DNA of 9,863 nucleotides from Oscillospiraceae bacterium (GCA_028708585.1 JAQVYO010000053.1:1-9863); one strand, 5' to 3'. Positions 1-5,576 are shown, numbered from the stretch's first letter. The notes: generated from the letters alone by a model not told the origin. A program made the numbers and translations.

Positions 1-110
1 GCTCCTACGACTACGGTTTTTAAATGCCGAGTTACGTCCAGCTCATCAAAAGCATCTGTTCCGGTAAGAATTTCATAGCCCTCTGGCTTGTTTTTTTCAA
101 AGACGGCCAT
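1..110 (-). CDS. Unrecognised protein, N-terminal 36 codons only (runs off left edge)
   Basis: A minus-strand frame opens with ATG at 110-108 and stays open to the window edge, so the gene is partial. The visible peptide begins MAVFEKNKPEGYEILTGTDA and reaches a TVVVGA stretch at residues 32-37 (the last codon is cut by the edge). A hydrophobic strand ending in G-x/A can be the first strand of a nucleotide-binding Rossmann fold, but too little is visible to say so. The start lies only 2 bases after the stop of the 65-codon frame upstream (113-310), with no clear Shine-Dalgarno of its own, which suggests translational coupling or a rearranged junction. I do not recognise the family. Confidence 0.5.
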   Translation of the reverse strand, partial: MAVFEKNKPEGYEILTGTDAFDELDVTRHLKTVVVG

Positions 111-112
111 GC

Positions 113-310
113 TTAGAGCACGCTGGAAATTCCGCCAGTCAGACGGAAGCGGTCTCCGGTTTCCCGCGTTCTTACCTGACGTGCGGTCTCATACAACAGC
201 TCGCGGTTTTCCTGGTTTTCGCAAGCCCTCTGAAACAGCAGCAGCGCGTCTTCCCGGGTGACAGGGCCTCCGATAGACCTATGTAAAAGTTCCTGATATT
301 GAGAATCCAT
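113..310 (-). pseudogene. Truncated N-terminal piece of a BioB/HydE-like radical SAM protein
   Basis: This 65-codon minus-strand frame has a proper start: ATG at 310-308 with AAGGGG about 8 bases upstream. The peptide (GGPVTREDALLLFQRA at residues 14-29, then an E-x-L-x-x-x-A-R-x-V-R helix, then GDRFRLTGGISSVL) has the layout of the N-terminal region of biotin-synthase-like radical SAM enzymes, which leads straight into the CxxxCxxC cluster loop. It can be aligned by eye with residues 15-67 of the complete radical SAM protein at 1391-2404, whose equivalent segment (SSAITGDQAYLSGSIGVDFAPC) continues into the cysteines. Here a TAA comes where the cysteine loop should start, and neither of the two other frames downstream shows such cysteines. 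It therefore cannot bind a cluster or SAM. Most likely it is a broken gene, although a small stand-alone protein translated ahead of the next gene cannot be excluded. Confidence 0.55.
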
Positions 311-360
311 TCCGATTCCACCCCTTATTTTTTATTTTCAGTGGGAATTAATTAAAGTTC

Positions 361-390
361 GATATACTTAGATAAAAACAACGAAAGCAA
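361..390 (-). promoter_or_regulatory. Possible minus-strand promoter for the 65-codon frame
   Basis: On the minus strand TTGCTT (390-385) and TATATC (366-361) are separated by 18 bases, in an AT-rich stretch 50-80 bases upstream of the ATG at 310. This fits a weak housekeeping sigma promoter. AT-rich DNA gives such matches by chance, so this is only a candidate. Confidence 0.3.
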
Positions 391-397
391 AAAATAA

Positions 398-541
398 AAC
401 ATAACATATGCCATTGCTGGATTGCTGGCTTTGCACTGCTGCGGAGCTTTTATCACTGGAACCAGCAGACAGCGTAACATGGTCTGTTTCGTTATGTTTG
501 GTCTGGTATTTATATTATTTGGCGAACAAACAAAGGATTAA
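398..541 (+). pseudogene. 3' remnant of a membrane-protein gene (5' end missing)
   Basis: One plus-strand frame, open after a stop at 395-397, encodes about 47 residues and ends at TAA 539-541. It reads as the C-terminal end of a polytopic membrane protein: a hydrophobic stretch (AIAGLLALHCCGAFI), a short polar turn (TGTSRQRN), a second hydrophobic stretch (MVCFVMFGLVFILFG) and a polar tail (EQTKD). There is no start codon or ribosome site at its left end. The stop codon sits inside a strong terminator hairpin, as expected for a real gene end. The family cannot be told from two membrane segments. A chance open frame is possible, but the hydrophobic pattern and the position of the stop argue for a decayed transporter or other membrane gene. 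An ATG at 408 in another frame gives a less convincing peptide of about 50 residues. Confidence 0.45.
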
Positions 542-573
542 AATGATAAAACCATTTTAATCCTTTGTTTGTT
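525..573. terminator. Perfect 21-bp inverted repeat, bidirectional terminator
   Basis: Arms 525-545 and 553-573 are exact reverse complements (21 pairs, extendable by one G-T pair) around a 7-base loop (ATAAAAC). The outer stem is A-rich on the left and T-rich on the right, so either strand's transcript would end its stem in a U-rich segment. It contains the stop codon of the membrane-protein remnant (539-541). It would also stop any transcription arriving from the arsR side. Confidence 0.75.
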
Positions 574-584
574 TATTGTCAATT

Positions 585-692
585 AAAATCGAAATAACGA
601 TTTTGCATTTTTGTGCTTCCGTATGGCGCAAAGACTGATTTAGATTTGGCGATATAGCTGGAAAACACAAAGCCGTTCGGGCTTCCCATCGC
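585..692 (+). other. Hairpin-rich non-coding stretch, possible structured RNA
   Basis: No convincing gene is seen between 575 and 797. The segment holds a 7-bp hairpin (arms 585-591 and 598-604, loop AAATAA). It also holds a nested fold in which GCGAT at 649-653 can pair with ATCGC at 688-692, enclosing a hairpin AAGCC (670-674) / GGCTT (680-684) with a GTTCG loop. A terminator-like hairpin follows immediately at 701-738. This arrangement (compact fold, then U-tract hairpin) resembles a riboswitch-attenuator or a small-RNA 3' end. I could not match it to a known class, and no clear promoter was found for it. Because the arsR promoter lies downstream, it cannot be the arsR leader. Confidence 0.35.
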
Positions 693-700
693 AAATAAAG

Positions 701-738
701 AAAAATCCCTGTAATTCAATGATTGCAGGGATTTTTTT
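701..738 (+). terminator. Rho-independent terminator
   Basis: Arms AAAAATCCCTG (701-711) and CAGGGATTTTT (726-736) are exact complements, with a further partial pairing inside the 14-base interval. The right arm runs into a T-tract (731-738). It insulates the arsR promoter from upstream transcription or ends a small RNA from the preceding structured stretch. Confidence 0.8.
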
Positions 739-796
739 GCCTATTTTTTATCCGGCTGTCAAACGGCGCTTTTCTTTTCTTTTTTTCGATTCCCAA

Positions 797-824
797 ATAC
801 ATATTGAAATTTTTCAATATGTAT
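797..824. promoter_or_regulatory. ArsR-type operator: perfect 13-bp inverted repeat
   Basis: ATACATATTGAAA (797-809) and TTTCAATATGTAT (812-824) are exact reverse complements with a 2-base centre. ArsR/SmtB dimers bind AT-rich imperfect dyads of this general form. The dyad covers the -35 box and the spacer of the promoter just upstream of the ArsR-family gene at 873, so bound repressor would block RNA polymerase. No second copy was seen elsewhere in the window. Confidence 0.85.
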
Positions 825-832
825 GATATGAT
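804..832 (+). promoter_or_regulatory. Promoter of the arsR-radical SAM-ABC module
   Basis: TTGAAA (804-809) and TATGAT (827-832) are spaced by 17 bases and differ from the housekeeping consensus by two bases and one base. Transcription should begin near 839, giving a leader of about 34 bases. The -35 box is inside the operator dyad. Confidence 0.75.
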
Positions 833-872
833 TTTCCATATTTTATGATTTAACAAGTGAAAGGAGTTCTAT

Positions 873-1268
873 ATGAAAAATGAATATGTCCGCGTGTTCC
901 GCGCTTTTACGGACGAAAGCCGCGTTCGTGTCCTTGAGCTTCTCTGCGCGGGCGAACAATGTGCCTGCATCTTGTTGGACGACCTGAAAATAAGCCAGCC
1001 GACACTCTCCTATCATATGAAAATTCTTTGCGATTCAGGCATTATAAAGAGCCGGCGCGTTGGCAAGTGGAACTACTATTCAATCAATCCGGACGGATGT
1101 GAATATGCCAGCAGTTTGCTGAATGCGATTGTGAATCATCATATGGGAGGTGCGCTCCGCATGATGCGTGCGCTATACCGGCATCTGCGTCTCATCAAGA
1201 TGTTATTTGGCTGGAAACCAACCGTTGTAAAGAACAGCGGCTGTTGCTGCTGCGCGCAGAATCATTGA
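873..1268 (+). CDS. arsR: ArsR/SmtB-family thiol/metalloid-responsive repressor
   Basis: The 131-residue protein is a winged-helix repressor that in this family binds its operator as a dimer and lets go when As(III), Sb(III) or another soft metal binds cysteines. The N-terminal FRAFTDESRVRVLELL (9-24), the recognition helix region ISQPTLSYHMKIL (40-52) and the wing GKWNYYSIN (64-72) are characteristic. The inducer motif of arsenic-type members (ELCVC) appears as GEQCAC with Cys30 and Cys32; Cys25 is nearby. Odd features are an arginine-rich C-terminal extension and a run of four cysteines at 124-127. The start is supported by AAGGAG at 861-866, 6 bases before ATG. A perfect operator overlaps its promoter, so it is probably autoregulated. 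No arsenite pump or arsenate reductase lies beside it. The next gene starts 122 bases downstream without a clear terminator or good promoter between, so it probably controls the radical SAM and ABC genes. Confidence 0.88.
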   Translation: MKNEYVRVFRAFTDESRVRVLELLCAGEQCACILLDDLKISQPTLSYHMKILCDSGIIKSRRVGKWNYYSINPDGCEYASSLLNAIVNHHMGGALRMMRALYRHLRLIKMLFGWKPTVVKNSGCCCCAQNH

Positions 1269-1390
1269 GCGTTTTTAAAAAGAGCGGCGCCGTAAGAGAC
1301 TTTGGAAAGCATCGGAAATTCAGCGTGTTGTTTTGAGCCATTGGTTCCGAGAGACCACAAAATTATGTGGATAGAAGGAGTCGTATACGC

Positions 1391-2404
1391 ATGAAGAATT
1401 TAGAACTGATCGCATACGCCAAACAGAACGCATTATCCGGCAAAAACCTGGATCGAGCAAGCATAATACAGTTACTGGGAATCCCTCCCGACTCTCCCGA
1501 ATGTGAGAAATTAGGCAAAGCGGCCCGGAAGGTTTCGTCCGCCATAACTGGCGATCAGGCGTATCTTTCCGGTTCCATAGGCGTTGATTTCGCCCCATGC
1601 AGTATGAGCTGCGAGTATTGCAGCATGGGTAAAAAATGGGGAATTGTACAAAAGACAACACAGTATACGGATGAACAGGTTATGGAATGGGCGAATCAGT
1701 ATGTTGCGGCGGGGGCAAGGCGGATTACGCTGCGCACCACTGAATTTTACAGCCCGGAAGTTCTGGGGGTTTTGACGGCTCAAATCAAAAAAAGTGTCCC
1801 CGGCGAATATGAAGTGGGGCTTAATATGGGGGAGTTTGATCTGGAAACTGCCAACCGTTTATATGAATACGGAGTCGACTATATCTATCACACCGTAAGG
1901 CTGGGTGAAGGAAAGAATACCCGGTTTACGGTGGAGGAAAGACTAAAAACCATTCAAGCCGTCCTGGATTCGCCCCTGCAATTGCATTTTTGTGTGGAAC
2001 CGATCGGGGTAGAACACAGCGATGAAGAAATTGCGGACCGGATCATGATGACCATTGATTATTGTGCTACCGGCGCAGGGTGTATGGCCCGGGTACCGGT
2101 CAAGGGAACCCCCTTGGGCGCGCTGCCGCAGATTTCTGAGCGCAGAATGGCTCAGATCGCTGCCGTCTTACGTCTGGCAAAATGTACGGGTGATATTTCT
2201 GTCCATCCCCCTTGCGAACTGGCGGTGGAATGGGGATGTAATAGTCTGACGATTGAAGTTGGAGCGAATCCAAGAGATCCTGAATACTGCCCGGACAGCG
2301 AATGGAAACACTTTACCGCCCAGCGGGCTAAAACATGGTTTCAGAAGCACGGATACCAATTTAGTAATACGCTTGAATGCCGGAACAAATGCGTGAATCC
2401 ATAA
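1391..2404 (+). CDS. BioB/HydE/PylB-like radical SAM enzyme
   Basis: The 337-residue cytoplasmic protein should cleave S-adenosylmethionine to a 5'-deoxyadenosyl radical with a [4Fe-4S] cluster held by Cys70, Cys74 and Cys77 (FAPCSMSCEYC). The N-terminal helical region, the cluster loop, the core barrel (VGLNMGEFDLETANRLYEYG, then YIYHTVRLGE) and the ending (RVPVKGTPL, then RMAQIAAVLRLAK) follow the layout of biotin synthase, HydE and methylornithine synthase, near their usual length. Several further cysteines are present (HFC, PPC, WGC, EYC and a C-terminal ECRNKC at 329-334), but no second cluster can be proved. The ATG at 1391 is chosen because AGAAGGAG (1373-1380) sits 10 bases before it. 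A GTG at 1367 would add 8 residues but swallows that site. It lies 20-26 bases ahead of the receptor gene, so it is probably cotranscribed with the importer and may act on the imported compound. The reaction is unknown; biotin synthase proper is unlikely without bio genes. Confidence 0.85.
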   Translation: MKNLELIAYAKQNALSGKNLDRASIIQLLGIPPDSPECEKLGKAARKVSSAITGDQAYLSGSIGVDFAPCSMSCEYCSMGKKWGIVQKTTQYTDEQVMEWANQYVAAGARRITLRTTEFYSPEVLGVLTAQIKKSVPGEYEVGLNMGEFDLETANRLYEYGVDYIYHTVRLGEGKNTRFTVEERLKTIQAVLDSPLQLHFCVEPIGVEHSDEEIADRIMMTIDYCATGAGCMARVPVKGTPLGALPQISERRMAQIAAVLRLAKCTGDISVHPPCELAVEWGCNSLTIEVGANPRDPEYCPDSEWKHFTAQRAKTWFQKHGYQFSNTLECRNKCVNP

Positions 2405-2424
2405 CATAACGGAATGAGGATGAA

Positions 2425-3534
2425 ATGGCTATGAAAAGACAATTGAAAATTGGAAGTTTGATCCTGCTTATTGTGCTGATGTTCTCTCTAGCGGCTTGTA
2501 ACAGCACCGAATCAAAAAAGACAAAGGAAGACGGCGACACAGCCAAATCAGACAAAATTGAAACGCTCAAAGTTGGGATGTCGGCCGGCTTGATGAAACC
2601 AGTCGGCATTATTGTTGGCGACAAATTGGGCTATTTTAAAGAAGAAGGAGTAAATGTGAAATTAGAGAAGGTATCGAGCCAGCCTGACGCAACCACCGCT
2701 GTTTCTACGGGCGATATGGATATTTTCCCCTTTGGCGTGGTTGCCCCCTGTACTTATGTGTCCCAGGGGGCAGATATGGTTATTTTTAGCGGCACAGTAT
2801 CCGAAGGAAGTGAAATTCTTGCCTCACAAGATTTTAAAGGAATTTTGAAAACCGCTGACGATTTGAAAGGCCGTACTTTTGCTGTCAGCCGTGCCGAAAC
2901 AGGGCAGATGGTTTTGAAGGACTATTTGGCCAAGCGGGGGTTCAAGCTTGGCACGGATGTAAAGTTTGTTTATGTAGATGATCAGACCGTTGGTATGCAA
3001 GGCGTAAAGAAAGGGGATTTTGATTTTTATATCTGCAATAATGCAATGGGCTATATTGGAAATCAGTCCGGATTAAAGGTGGTGGGAACCGTCAGGCAGT
3101 TTGTGCCCCACTATCCATGCTGCCGCCAGTTTTGCTCTCGCAGCGCATACGATAATAAACGGGATGCCCTGGTCAAGTTTGAAATTGCTCAATTACGCGG
3201 TTATGAATACTATCTGACAGAAAAGGAAAGCACAATAAAGATTTTGGCGGAATATTCCGGGCAGGGTGCCGATTATGTGGAGGCCAGCATGTACGGTCTT
3301 GGCGATTACGAAAACGTTATGGACATATCGCTGGATCCCAATAAAAAGGCGGTTGTCGCTTTCTATGAAACCCTAAAATCCCTGGGAGAAATCGATGCCA
3401 ATACGCCTTATAAAATTGAAGATCATATAGCTACGGACGTCTATAAAGAGGCGTTGACCACGTTAATCAGCCGCGAACCGAATAACAAGCTCTGGCCGAA
3501 ATTGATGGATGAATTTCATAAAAATAACGACTAG
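2425..3534 (+). CDS. ABC importer substrate-binding lipoprotein, NitT/TauT (NMT1/THI5-like) type
   Basis: This 369-residue extracytoplasmic receptor captures a small organic solute for the ATPase and permease downstream. A basic start (MKRQLK), a hydrophobic core and the lipobox SLAAC (Cys25) mark a lipoprotein anchored on the outer face of the membrane. After a charged linker come LKVGMSAGLMKPVGIIVGDKLGYFKEEGVNV (48-78), a GDMDIFPFG stretch and a second lobe, as in SsuA/TauA/ThiY receptors for sulfonates, taurine, nitrate-like anions or pyrimidine precursors. The specificity is not readable. A cysteine group PCCRQFC (231-237) plus Cys109 and Cys204 is notable. AGGA-rich DNA at 2416-2420 is 4 bases from ATG 2425 and 10 from ATG 2431, so the start may be two codons later. 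It belongs to the module with the radical SAM gene just upstream. A terminator-like hairpin follows. Confidence 0.85.
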   Translation: MAMKRQLKIGSLILLIVLMFSLAACNSTESKKTKEDGDTAKSDKIETLKVGMSAGLMKPVGIIVGDKLGYFKEEGVNVKLEKVSSQPDATTAVSTGDMDIFPFGVVAPCTYVSQGADMVIFSGTVSEGSEILASQDFKGILKTADDLKGRTFAVSRAETGQMVLKDYLAKRGFKLGTDVKFVYVDDQTVGMQGVKKGDFDFYICNNAMGYIGNQSGLKVVGTVRQFVPHYPCCRQFCSRSAYDNKRDALVKFEIAQLRGYEYYLTEKESTIKILAEYSGQGADYVEASMYGLGDYENVMDISLDPNKKAVVAFYETLKSLGEIDANTPYKIEDHIATDVYKEALTTLISREPNNKLWPKLMDEFHKNND

Positions 3535-3544
3535 CTGTTTGCGA

Positions 3545-3596
3545 AAAACCGCTGCTGCACCGTAGCTCGTGCAGTGCAGCAGCGGTTTTATTTTTT
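3545..3596 (+). terminator. Intra-operon terminator hairpin after the receptor gene
   Basis: Arms 3545-3560 (AAAACCGCTGCTGCAC) and 3574-3589 are exact complements (16 pairs, GC-rich core) with a 13-base loop. TTTTTT follows at 3591-3596. It begins 10 bases after the receptor stop codon. Between receptor and ATPase genes such a hairpin usually lets only part of the transcripts through, or protects the 3' end of the receptor message, so that the binding protein is made in excess of the membrane parts. Confidence 0.85.
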
Positions 3597-3670
3597 CGAT
3601 CTTCTGCAAAAAGGGCTGTGCCATCAAAAAAAGCATCCTGATGGAAATCCGTTCTTGGGGGGTATACCAT

Positions 3671-4462
3671 ATGGGGACGATTGACATACAACATCTTTCT
3701 TATTGTTATAAGGACAGAAATCAAGAATTTTTAGCGCTGGACGATCTGAATCTATCCATCCAGGATGGTGAATTTGTCTGTATCGTGGGTCATTCCGGCT
3801 GTGGGAAAAGCACCTTGCTGCGGATCTTGGCCGGGCTGGCGCTTCCGACCGAAGGAGAAGTGTACATAGACAATGAACCAGTGCGAGGCCCCGGAACGGA
3901 TAGGACGGTGGTTTTTCAGCATGATTCTCTGTTCCCGTGGCTGACGGCCAAAGGGAATGTTGAATTTGGCATTCGTCAGGCCAGGAAGAGCATCTCCAAA
4001 AAGCAGGCTGGGGAATTAGCCGCAGCATATTTAAGGAAAGTTGAGATGGGCCATGCGATGGATCAGTATCCCTATCAGCTTTCCGGCGGCATGCAGCAAA
4101 GGGTGGCCATTGCCAGAACACTGGCCATGGACTCGGAAATATTGCTGCTGGATGAACCTTTCGGAGCGATTGATATCAAAATCAGGCGGGACTTGCAATT
4201 GCTTCTGGAGTCTCTGTGGCGCAGCGGTCAGCGGAAAAAGACCGTCGTTTTTGTTACCCATGATATCGACGAGGCTATTTTTCTGGCGGACCGTATCATT
4301 TTTATGCGTCCCGGAAGGATTCAGGCGGATTTTCATGTAACATATGAAAGACCGCGCAATTATGACGAATTATTGAAGTCCGAACCCTGCGAGCAGATGA
4401 AAAATGAGTTGCTGGAATTGTTTTATCTTGATTCGGAGTTGAACGAAGTTGAAGATGTGTGA
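3671..4462 (+). CDS. ABC importer ATP-binding protein, NitT/TauT type
   Basis: The 263-residue ATPase drives import by the permease encoded next. All nucleotide-site elements are present: Walker A GHSGCGKST (40-48), Q-loop Gln83 (VVFQHDSLFPW), signature LSGGMQQR (137-144), Walker B ILLLDEPFGAID (157-168) and H-loop His197 (FVTHDIDEAIFLADRI). The FQ..LFPW and LSGGM patterns and the length match SsuB/TauB/ThiZ-type proteins. The frame is open back to an ATG at 3569, but that would start inside the terminator hairpin and add 34 non-family residues. ATG 3671 has a G-run (3656-3662) 8 bases upstream and begins directly with the family's first strand. The stop overlaps the permease start by 8 bases, indicating coupled translation. 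Confidence 0.92.
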   Translation: MGTIDIQHLSYCYKDRNQEFLALDDLNLSIQDGEFVCIVGHSGCGKSTLLRILAGLALPTEGEVYIDNEPVRGPGTDRTVVFQHDSLFPWLTAKGNVEFGIRQARKSISKKQAGELAAAYLRKVEMGHAMDQYPYQLSGGMQQRVAIARTLAMDSEILLLDEPFGAIDIKIRRDLQLLLESLWRSGQRKKTVVFVTHDIDEAIFLADRIIFMRPGRIQADFHVTYERPRNYDELLKSEPCEQMKNELLELFYLDSELNEVEDV

Positions 4463-5372
4463 TAAGGACCAAGGTTTTTCCATGGCTACATTATTTTTTG
4501 TGGCCTTGATTGTTCTTGTTCTCATACCGGGGAAAAAGGAAGTTCGCACGAATCTTCCATTGCTGGTTGCCCTAATTCTGATTGAGTTGTTCTACCTGTA
4601 TCAGTTCATCAGACGGAAACGAAGAAAGGAAACGTCCCGAACGCCGTCTGATATTGTGACGGTGGTGTGGACTGTCTTCATGATCTGGGAATTGTGCACG
4701 ACGATCTTCAATATTGCGCATCCCATTTTGGTACCGACGCCGGAAGGCGTTTTTCATGTGTTTGCAACCAGTTACGGGGAGTTACTGCTGAATGTTGCCT
4801 ATTCTATGGAAATACTGTTTATCGGCTTTTTTTCCGGCCTGATTGCGGGGGTGATTTTAGGCGTCACTGTGGGATGGGTTCCGCGTTTGCGCAATTTTTG
4901 CTTTCCTGTGGCCAGTGTGCTGGCGCCGATCCCGCCTGTGGTTTTTTCACCGTATCTGGTTTCGATCCTGCCAACGTTTCGCAGCGCGTCCGTTGTGGTG
5001 ATCGTTCTCGGGGTTTTTTGGCCGACTTTCTTAAATATGATTATCCGGGTCAATTCGATTGATCCGCGCATTATGGATTCGGCTAGGGCCTTGAATGTGA
5101 AAGATTCTACCATGGTATGGAAAGTCATCCTGCCTTATGTTTTTCCCAGCGTGATTTCCGGCCTGCGCGTTTCTATGACAACGTCCCTTTTAATGCTGAA
5201 TTTTGCCGAGATGATCGGCGCCACGCACGGCATGGGGTATTATATTCAAAATAATAATGTTTTTGCCAATTATACCAATCTGATAGCGGGCATTTTTGTT
5301 GAAGGCATTGTTGTGACAAGCTTAATCGCCCTCATTTCATGGGTGCAGCGCAAGGCGGTTAAATGGCATTAA
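4455..5372 (+). CDS. ABC importer permease, NitT/TauT type, with extra N-terminal membrane segments
   Basis: The 305-residue membrane protein forms the channel of the importer. The family core starts around residue 90 (HPILVPTPEGVFHVF) and shows the usual segments, including LAPIPPVVFSPYLV (156-169). The cytoplasmic coupling loop DSARALNVKDSTMVWKVILP (208-227) is the EAA motif that docks on the ATPase. Relatives are commonly about 250-280 residues. Here an extra N-terminal part holds two hydrophobic stretches (about 10-26 and 34-50) separated from the core by a basic RRKRRK patch at 53-58. ATG 4455 overlaps the ATPase stop by 8 bases with only a weak ribosome site (GAAG), fitting translational coupling. 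An in-frame TTG at 4449 is an alternative two codons earlier. Confidence 0.9.
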   Translation: MCDKDQGFSMATLFFVALIVLVLIPGKKEVRTNLPLLVALILIELFYLYQFIRRKRRKETSRTPSDIVTVVWTVFMIWELCTTIFNIAHPILVPTPEGVFHVFATSYGELLLNVAYSMEILFIGFFSGLIAGVILGVTVGWVPRLRNFCFPVASVLAPIPPVVFSPYLVSILPTFRSASVVVIVLGVFWPTFLNMIIRVNSIDPRIMDSARALNVKDSTMVWKVILPYVFPSVISGLRVSMTTSLLMLNFAEMIGATHGMGYYIQNNNVFANYTNLIAGIFVEGIVVTSLIALISWVQRKAVKWH

Positions 5373-5487
5373 AGAAATAGAGCGTTCCACTTACCAAACG
5401 TACAACCCAGATCAAGTCATAATATGAGCATGTTTTTGAAGAGCCGGTATTGTGGGAATAGCGACTTGAAACAGTAAAGGCGGCGAG

Positions 5488-5507
5488 GCTTTTGCAAAGC
5501 TTTTTTT
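5488..5507 (+). terminator. Short hairpin with T-tract, possible operon terminator
   Basis: GCTTT (5488-5492) and AAAGC (5496-5500) form a 5-bp stem with a 3-base loop, followed by seven T (5501-5507). The stem is weak on its own. It lies about 115 bases after the permease stop and may work with the stronger dyad at 5520. Confidence 0.4.
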
Positions 5508-5519
5508 AGGAAACTAATG

Positions 5520-5576
5520 CAGAAAAATGTGCCTTGAAATGGCCTTTTAAGAACCATTTCAAGGCACATTTTTCTG
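5520..5576. terminator. Perfect 23-bp inverted repeat, terminator-like
   Basis: Arms 5520-5542 and 5554-5576 are exact reverse complements (23 pairs) around an 11-base loop (CCTTTTAAGAA). The outer stem has AAAAA on the left and TTTTT on the right, so either transcript ends in a U-rich arm. It is likely the strong terminator closing the ABC operon and isolating cwlJ. It has no flanking duplication or transposase that would mark it as a mobile element. Confidence 0.7.

Noticed and set aside
649..692. Resemblance of CAAAGCC-GTTCG-GGCTT to part of the c-di-GMP-I riboswitch
   Set aside because: The other required conserved segments (tetraloop-bearing helix and the GGGGTTACCGATGG-like 3' part) are absent, so no class is assigned.
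1341..1369. Possible separate promoter for the radical SAM gene (TTGGTT, 17 bases, TATGTG)
   Set aside because: The -10 match is poor and its start point would fall on the ribosome site; read-through from the arsR promoter is simpler.
873..2404. Reading the module as a classical arsenic-resistance operon
   Set aside because: No arsB/acr3, arsC, arsD, arsA or arsM-like gene is present; only the regulator is arsenic-like.
1391..2404. Naming the radical SAM gene bioB
   Set aside because: It has the general layout of the family, but there is no biotin-pathway context and the family includes several different activities.
3569..3670. Upstream extension of the ATPase frame to ATG 3569
   Set aside because: It would begin inside the terminator hairpin, has no ribosome site and adds 34 residues unlike the family; ATG 3671 fits.
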